From: Bacillota bacterium
GTDB taxonomy: Bacteria > Bacillota > Clostridia > Lachnospirales > Anaerotignaceae
Direction of reading: 5' to 3'
Length of the DNA stretch: 10,466 bases
NCBI GenBank assembly: GCA_023413275.1
Contig: JAEZPX010000280.1
Span: 1-10,466 of the forward strand
Shown here: positions 6,214 through 10,466 of the stretch, one piece after another
Numbering within the stretch: position 1 is the first letter of the stretch
Layout: every line of letters begins with the position of its first letter
Notes under the pieces: generated by a model
Database searches by the model: none
What the model was told of the DNA's origin: nothing
The model's input: the letters and a program-made list of their open reading frames with translations, nothing else
Made by a program: the position numbers and the translations under genes

Positions 6214-6663
6214 CTAGATAAACGATACAGGAAGTTCTCTTTTCCCAATTACGTCCATACAACTGAGATAAAACTCAACATCCTGCCCAGCTTGCAGAAA
6301 AAGGGGTGTGAAAAACCAACGACGAGGAACGGCTACTGTGCCAAATCCATTTGCTATCTCAACTTTTCCTGCAGTGTCATTTACTTCAATTAGTTTTCCA
6401 TTTATAAAGCACGGTCTAATGCAGTGATCTGTATTTAAATCCGAATAGTCATACTCAAATACATCCTCAACGACTTTGATATAGCTAAAATAGAATTGTA
6501 GTTCAAGACCAGCCTCGATTTCTGTTTCTCCTACAATCATGCTTTGGGGGACTTCCAATACACCAAGCCGTCCGTGCAAATGAATTTTGACCAAATTATC
6601 TGTTACCTCTTTCACCAATCCACCCATTAATACAGGGTTGATTTGATATGTAGCGCTACCCAT
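6214..6663 (-). CDS. 149-aa protein of two tandem related domains, between prdA and prdB
   Basis: The product consists of two similar halves. Residues 14-66 (GGLVKEVTDNLVKIHLHGRL, then GVLEVP and LQFYFSYIKVV) align with residues 88-140 (NGKLIEVNDTAGKVEIANGF, then GTVAVP and VEFYLSCMDVI). The pattern of short alternating hydrophobic strands suggests a small beta-barrel-like fold. A conserved small protein is found at this position in other prd operons; I recall a domain named after Clostridium botulinum locus tags (CBO2463/CBO2479), but I cannot confirm the match. No catalytic motif is visible and no signal peptide or membrane segment. The start ATG shares one base with the prdA stop (TAATG), so its translation is coupled to prdA. 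This points to a role in assembly, maturation or structure of the reductase, which is inference. Confidence 0.75.
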   Translation of the reverse strand: MGSATYQINPVLMGGLVKEVTDNLVKIHLHGRLGVLEVPQSMIVGETEIEAGLELQFYFSYIKVVEDVFEYDYSDLNTDHCIRPCFINGKLIEVNDTAGKVEIANGFGTVAVPRRWFFTPLFLQAGQDVEFYLSCMDVIGKRELPVSFI

Positions 6664-8438
6664 TAGTGTAAAGTCCCATTGTCGAGTAACTCTGTTTCGG
6701 GAAGCCCCAATAGCTTATTATTACTGTTAATGACATCGTTACTCCATTTCTTTGGAGCAGGGAGAACCTCAACCCCTGCCATTTTATTTTTGAGCATCTG
6801 AATGGCCCGTACTGCTACCTCTTTTGTTACACAAGAGCAACCGGCAACGTTGTTTTCAAACCCGCCCATATCCATATTTTCTTCAACCATAGCGGTAGCA
6901 TACTCATTGCCAACCACTAACTGCCCCTGATAAGCACAGAAGGATACGCCAACTACTGGAATTCCACGCTTGCCCGCCTGACCAATATGCTGAATAAAGT
7001 CGATATGGTTATTACCAAAGCCTTCAGTTGTGATTATGCATCCATCAATATCAAGGCCTTCCAATAATGATCCAAGTCTTTCGGAGACCCATAACTTCTC
7101 ATCATTTACCTGAGGTGAGCCAATGCAAATAACACCAATCAAATCTAATTCCTCATCCATCGCCAAGCCTTCTACCAAAGGTTCACGGATGTAATGACGT
7201 GTCATTTCTTTTGTTGCAGGCCCGATGCAAGTAAGTGCATGAATGGAACCATCTCTTACTTGATTTGGTGTTAAGATAATAGGCACATTCCCACAGTCAA
7301 CATTTTTTTGCCCGCCTTGAACACCACAAGGTTCCATGGGGCACAGTACGTTATCATGCATAGCTCCCTGTCCCATGATTTCTTTCACAAGAACCACACG
7401 AGGATTCCCTTTTCTTCTTACATCTTCACAAACTTCTTCTCTCAAAACCTCACCATCATATTTCTTTAATTCATCTCGAATGGCCTGAATGATGTAATCC
7501 TGGCATTTATGAGCAGCAAAGGGCCCTGGTCTAGTCATACCTGAAAGCCTCTTGATCACAGCATGACAACGGATGATAATATCATTTTCATCTGCACAAC
7601 CCGGATGTCCATAGTACATCTTTTCATCAAGGAACCCTTCAGAGGAACCAAATTCATGAACTTGAACCCCATCCTCATCAACACCGGTAAGCATAAATAC
7701 CACACCATCTGCCACTTTTGTAATACCTTCTCCCAGCTCTCCTTCAATCTTTGTTGCAATAGGGCACACATCCATAATGGTTTCTGTATAAATGTGACGT
7801 TCCTCCGGTCTAATTACATCCAGTGTCAAGCTAACACATAAAGGGTCTTCTGCTGCGGCTTTTTTCACGATACCCTCGTCAATTGTGATCTTCCCGTCTT
7901 TAATCGATGTTGTTTTACCAATTTCCGCATCAACAATTTTAATGTGCTTCTTGATTAGTTTTCTGATTACATGCTTTTCACCCTTATTTTCTTGAACAGC
8001 TACAGATGCAGGTACCTGCATCCCTCCTGCAAGTGCTACACCAACAGGAATATCCAGAGACAAACCTTCTAACTTGTCAATACTTACATGAATCATATCC
8101 GTTCCTCCTACATATGTACTTGAAGTCATTGTCCGTTCCTTTTCTTCTTTTACTGTTGTGGTAGGCACAGGCACTGTTTCAACCTGATTTACCTTATCCA
8201 ATACATCCTTGGTAATGGGTGTCAGAGCCTCAACATCTGATAATAATGTGCTTCCTAAAACCTGCTCAATGGTAAGTGCATTTTCACTTAACGTGAGCAA
8301 TCCTGCATCAATCATATCCTCGAACAGTCCTGGATCCTCCAAGTCCGCCGCGCCGATAACCGTTCCCTTCTCCCTACGACAACAAAAGATTGCCGGATCT
8401 TTTAAATGATGTTTTAATGTTTCCTGAGTAATTGACAT
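6663..8438 (-). CDS. prdA: D-proline reductase proprotein PrdA (pyruvoyl-forming)
   Basis: The 591-aa protein is a full-length PrdA. In the known enzyme it self-cleaves at a Thr-Cys bond, turning the cysteine into the pyruvoyl group that binds D-proline. The matching site here is Thr403-Cys404 in IHALTCIGPATKE (codons 7232-7227), predicting a larger fragment of 403 residues and a smaller one of 188. The start MSITQETLKHHLKDPAIFCC and EKGTVIGAADLEDPGLF are typical of PrdA. Further blocks are GSSEGFLDEKMYYGHPGC (264-281), CPMEPCGVQGG (366-376), NVPIILTPNQVRDG (384-397) and EGFGNNHIDFIQHIG (472-486). A purine-rich AAAAAGGGGTG site lies about ten bases upstream of the ATG. It lies 98 bases after prdC and overlaps the next gene by one base. 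Confidence 0.95.
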   Translation of the reverse strand: MSITQETLKHHLKDPAIFCCRREKGTVIGAADLEDPGLFEDMIDAGLLTLSENALTIEQVLGSTLLSDVEALTPITKDVLDKVNQVETVPVPTTTVKEEKERTMTSSTYVGGTDMIHVSIDKLEGLSLDIPVGVALAGGMQVPASVAVQENKGEKHVIRKLIKKHIKIVDAEIGKTTSIKDGKITIDEGIVKKAAAEDPLCVSLTLDVIRPEERHIYTETIMDVCPIATKIEGELGEGITKVADGVVFMLTGVDEDGVQVHEFGSSEGFLDEKMYYGHPGCADENDIIIRCHAVIKRLSGMTRPGPFAAHKCQDYIIQAIRDELKKYDGEVLREEVCEDVRRKGNPRVVLVKEIMGQGAMHDNVLCPMEPCGVQGGQKNVDCGNVPIILTPNQVRDGSIHALTCIGPATKEMTRHYIREPLVEGLAMDEELDLIGVICIGSPQVNDEKLWVSERLGSLLEGLDIDGCIITTEGFGNNHIDFIQHIGQAGKRGIPVVGVSFCAYQGQLVVGNEYATAMVEENMDMGGFENNVAGCSCVTKEVAVRAIQMLKNKMAGVEVLPAPKKWSNDVINSNNKLLGLPETELLDNGTLH

Positions 8439-8473
8439 TTGTTATCACACCCCTTTTTATTTTTTTATCCTCT

Positions 8474-8492
8474 CAACTCATTCATAGAGTTG
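8474..8492. other. Small stem-loop in the prdC-prdA gap
   Basis: CAACTC (8474-8479) and GAGTTG (8487-8492) form a perfect six-pair stem with a seven-base loop, midway in the 98-base gap. On the minus strand it is followed by an A-rich stretch and the prdA ribosome binding site, not by T. It could be a processing or stabilising hairpin, or chance. Confidence 0.3.
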
Positions 8493-8536
8493 TAAAGTAT
8501 CATCCTCTATACTTCCAATCGCCTACCAATCTCAGC

Positions 8537-9838
8537 TTATACTTTTATTTTTCGCACCAATTTCATGTTCACTGCTCGCAAGGCACCATCAGTACAATGA
8601 TAAACAGGTAATTTTAACTGTGGTGCACAGGACATGACTGTATTAGAACAATCTGTACAATTACTAATCAGCAACGCTTGCGCTCCATCTTTTTTTAATT
8701 TCAATACTTTTTCAACCTGACCGGGACATTTTCCCGGGTTCTCGCACTTTCTTGTCCCGTTTTTTATTTCTATCGCTTGTTTGCAATACTCTACTCCTAC
8801 AACCTTTGAGCCCATGCTTGCTGCAATTTCCTCTAATCGTTCTTTGTTCCCACCACATGCACATACCAAGAGACCTATTTTCTCAGGCCCTTTCCAGAAT
8901 TCCTCTGTTGCAATCAGACCACCTGTTGTTTTGATTATGGGGTCTGTGAGGTTCACTCTCTTTCCTGTAAATGGACCGCCCATAATAATCTCTCCGTATT
9001 CCAAACCGATTCCACCGGCTTTCTTAAACGCATCCCCTATAGACATACCAAGGGGTATATCCAGCATGACCTGAGTTAGTGCTCCCTTTAGCTTTCCCCC
9101 AACAGTCAAATCTTTGTCTATCAACGGTTTCTTGTCTTCCACAGCCTCTCGAATACGCAATACCGTTTCTGCATTTATAACAATCGCTTTCCCAGCCAAA
9201 GGTAGCTGATCCACCTCCAAAAGTATTCCTAATACCTCTCGCACGATTGCCCTTTCTTCCCCCATGGGATACATATTGGGCAGGGTTGCAACTGCAATAT
9301 TTGATTCATGGATTGACGCCTTTAAATACTCAATTTCTTCTGTGTGAATGTCTTTTATTGCGATGATTCCTTTGCTTGCATTGACCACTTCCATTACTAT
9401 TTTCAGTCCTTTGATTAAGTTATCTGCTTCTGTAGCAATGCGGCGCATGTTATGGTCTAAAATCGGCTCACACTCAGCAGCATTTACAATAACCGTCCCA
9501 CCATTTTTAAATGGTTTTTGAAGCTTTGCATATGTAGGAAATCCCGCTCCCCCAAGTCCAACCAAACCTGATTCTCGAATCAAATCCAAAGGTTTATGTG
9601 ACGTGAGCTTTACATACTCCTTCGATTGTGTTTCATCGGCTATAATGTGAATAAGCTGCTCTGTAACCTTTACCACCATTCCTGATACACTGGTAAAAAT
9701 ATTAGCTCCTAATTGATTTTCTGCTGCCTCTGCAATCAGCTGTCCACGCAAAACTTTGTCTCCCTTTTGCACAATCGGTTTTGAAGGACCACCAATATGT
9801 TGTTTCACCGGATATGTGTATACCCCTTCCATTTTCAT
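8537..9838 (-). CDS. prdC: PrdC, RnfC-like electron-transfer protein of proline reductase
   Basis: The 433-aa protein is an RnfC-family member specialised for proline reductase. It has the N-terminal barrel-sandwich-like region (VYTYPVKQHIGGPSKPIVQKGDKV), the flavin/NADH-type motif GLVGLGGAGFPT (91-102), NAAECEPILDHN (119-130) and NMYPMGEERAIVREVLG (188-204). The C-terminal third holds clustered cysteines: Cys326, Cys328 (CACGG), Cys352, 365, 371, 394, 397, 404 and 415. The canonical pair of 4Fe-4S motifs of true RnfC is not seen, so the cysteines may form a thiol relay or another centre. PrdC is thought to pass electrons to PrdA/PrdB. Some PrdC proteins are selenoproteins; here the frame has no internal UGA. 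GAGGGAG precedes the ATG. It is the first gene of the operon. Confidence 0.92.
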   Translation of the reverse strand: MKMEGVYTYPVKQHIGGPSKPIVQKGDKVLRGQLIAEAAENQLGANIFTSVSGMVVKVTEQLIHIIADETQSKEYVKLTSHKPLDLIRESGLVGLGGAGFPTYAKLQKPFKNGGTVIVNAAECEPILDHNMRRIATEADNLIKGLKIVMEVVNASKGIIAIKDIHTEEIEYLKASIHESNIAVATLPNMYPMGEERAIVREVLGILLEVDQLPLAGKAIVINAETVLRIREAVEDKKPLIDKDLTVGGKLKGALTQVMLDIPLGMSIGDAFKKAGGIGLEYGEIIMGGPFTGKRVNLTDPIIKTTGGLIATEEFWKGPEKIGLLVCACGGNKERLEEIAASMGSKVVGVEYCKQAIEIKNGTRKCENPGKCPGQVEKVLKLKKDGAQALLISNCTDCSNTVMSCAPQLKLPVYHCTDGALRAVNMKLVRKIKV

Positions 9839-9847
9839 CGCTCCCTC

Positions 9848-9866
9848 ACTTTTTACATTAAAAAGT
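9848..9866. promoter_or_regulatory. Perfect inverted repeat just before the prdC ribosome binding site
   Basis: ACTTTTTA (9848-9855) and TAAAAAGT (9859-9866) form a perfect eight-base inverted repeat around CAT. It ends next to the prdC ribosome binding site. It could be a protein-binding operator or an RNA hairpin limiting ribosome access. Its AT-only centre makes chance occurrence in this AT-rich DNA quite possible. Confidence 0.3.
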
Positions 9867-9921
9867 CGAAATAAGATATGCTGTTCCCTTTGCTTCGGAA
9901 AAGCTATTCACGTATATTTAG

Positions 9922-9951
9922 AGTATATTTATAAATTAAATTTTTGTATAA
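9922..9951 (-). promoter_or_regulatory. Candidate near promoter of the prd operon
   Basis: On the minus strand TTATAC (9951-9946) is followed, after 18 bases, by TATACT (9927-9922). The -10-like box is close to consensus and the -35-like box is poor. It would start transcription about 80 bases upstream of prdC. The surrounding AT-rich sequence offers many such matches, so confidence is low. Confidence 0.25.
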
Positions 9952-10103
9952 CGATTGTTCTTTCATTCAGTTAGTACAAACTTTCATACTTGACCGGATT
10001 GAAACTCAACTATACTATTGGTAGAATATAACTAGTGTTTCAGAAAGTTCCAGCTATGAGACAACCACTTCCTTATGCACCTTAGGAAAAGAAAAGATCT
10101 ATT

Positions 10104-10120
10104 CCTCTATCCGGAAGAGG
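10104..10120 (-). terminator. Small GC-richer hairpin, possible weak terminator or attenuator upstream of prdC
   Basis: CCTCT (10104-10108) pairs with AGAGG (10116-10120), and one more A-T pair extends the stem; the loop has seven bases. On the minus strand it is followed by AATAGATCTTTTCTTTTCC, which is pyrimidine-rich. The short stem makes efficient termination doubtful. It lies between the strong promoter match and prdC, so if both are used it could attenuate operon transcription. Confidence 0.25.
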
Positions 10121-10305
10121 ATTGGATAAAAAAACATACACGATGAATAACACCTAGGATAAAAAACCACTGACGATTCATGCATAAAAAACTACGATGA
10201 TTTCTAAAAACAAATCTTAAACTCTTCAAAATGAGCGCTAAAACAAAATACTTAAAAGAATTATCAGGAATATTTATGTGATTCAAAGGCTTTAAAGCTT
10301 TCATT

Positions 10306-10334
10306 TCTATACCCTCAAAAAGAAGAAATGTCAA
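10306..10334 (-). promoter_or_regulatory. Strong vegetative-type promoter match pointing toward prdC
   Basis: On the minus strand a perfect -35 TTGACA (10334-10329) is separated by exactly 17 bases from TATAGA (10311-10306), five of six matches to the -10 consensus. Predicted transcription starts near 10299, about 460 bases before the prdC start, with no convincing gene between. It is the best promoter sequence in the window for the prd operon, though it might serve a lost or unrecognised gene. Confidence 0.5.
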
Positions 10335-10466
10335 CAACTATAAAAAGGGTACCCCATTTTCTGATTGATGAAATCAAAGAATGCAGCACCCTGACTTTGA
10401 AATGAAAAAGATTGCATCGGCAATTAAAAGATTCTTCTCTTCCTTTAAAAACGAGAAAGAAACTCA

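Larger units (their letters stand above)
9975..10466. other. Upstream region of the prd operon with no convincing gene
   Basis: No frame here has recognisable protein character. The longest minus-strand frame (10107-10337, 76 codons) is rich in Phe, Leu and Arg, lacks a ribosome binding site, and its internal ATG at 10305 abuts a promoter -10 box, so it is probably not translated. The stretch holds a strong promoter match (10306-10334) and a small hairpin (10104-10120). It could be a long untranslated leader of the operon or decayed coding sequence. Confidence 0.45.

Noticed and set aside
9897..9959. 20-codon minus-strand frame (starting MKEQSLYKNL) in the prdC leader
   Set aside because: There is no ribosome binding site, and it lies in a very AT-rich stretch where such frames arise by chance.
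9990..10018. Plus-strand TTGACC-17-TACTAT promoter-like match
   Set aside because: It points away from the prd operon into a region without any gene on that strand, and the -10 box is poor.
10107..10337. 76-codon minus-strand frame upstream of prdC
   Set aside because: It has no ribosome binding site, no recognisable domain and a composition typical of translated AT-rich noncoding DNA; a promoter -10 box lies inside it, directly before its internal ATG.

Overview
The window is AT-rich DNA from a Gram-positive anaerobe, most likely a Clostridia-type (Peptostreptococcales/Tissierellia-like) amino-acid fermenter. The support is strong AGGAGG-type ribosome binding sites, TTG and GTG starts, and a nearly complete D-proline reductase (prd) operon, the hallmark of Stickland fermentation. 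No species can be named from the sequence.

Layout. Positions 1-449 (minus) hold the start of a small lipoprotein gene that runs off the left edge. Positions 632-1534 (plus) hold a compact three-gene cassette: an XRE-type DNA-binding protein, a degenerate GIY-YIG-like protein and a DUF2087 protein. Positions 1535-1990 are a gene-poor convergent spacer with two hairpins. Positions 1991-9838 (minus) are the prd operon, transcribed right to left: prdC (RnfC-like electron-transfer protein), prdA (pyruvoyl proprotein), a 149-aa protein made of two copies of one domain, prdB (the subunit that is normally a selenoprotein), a 414-aa PrdE-PrdD-like fusion, a possible 38-aa ORF overlapping the next start, prdF (proline racemase) and a TSUP/TauE-SafE-type membrane transporter. 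Positions 9839-10466 contain no convincing gene but carry promoter-like sequences, including a TTGACA-17-TATAGA match pointing at prdC.

How the genes work together (established for the families). PrdF converts L-proline to D-proline. PrdA and PrdB reductively open the ring to 5-aminovalerate, using a pyruvoyl group on PrdA and a Sec/Cys thiol or selenol on PrdB. PrdC is thought to deliver electrons, linking the reaction to NADH/Rnf metabolism. The membrane protein could move substrate or product; this is inference from position.

Most notable points. (1) PrdB has an ordinary TGC cysteine at the motif where the known enzyme has selenocysteine, and PrdC is also free of in-frame UGA, so this looks like a selenium-independent proline reductase operon. 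(2) The 414-aa protein is a circularly permuted PrdA paralogue whose two ends fall at PrdA's self-cleavage junction, and it lacks the pyruvoyl-forming cysteine. (3) A perfect 13-bp stem-loop lies just after prdB. (4) The PrdR activator gene, which sits beside prdA in Clostridioides difficile, is absent here.
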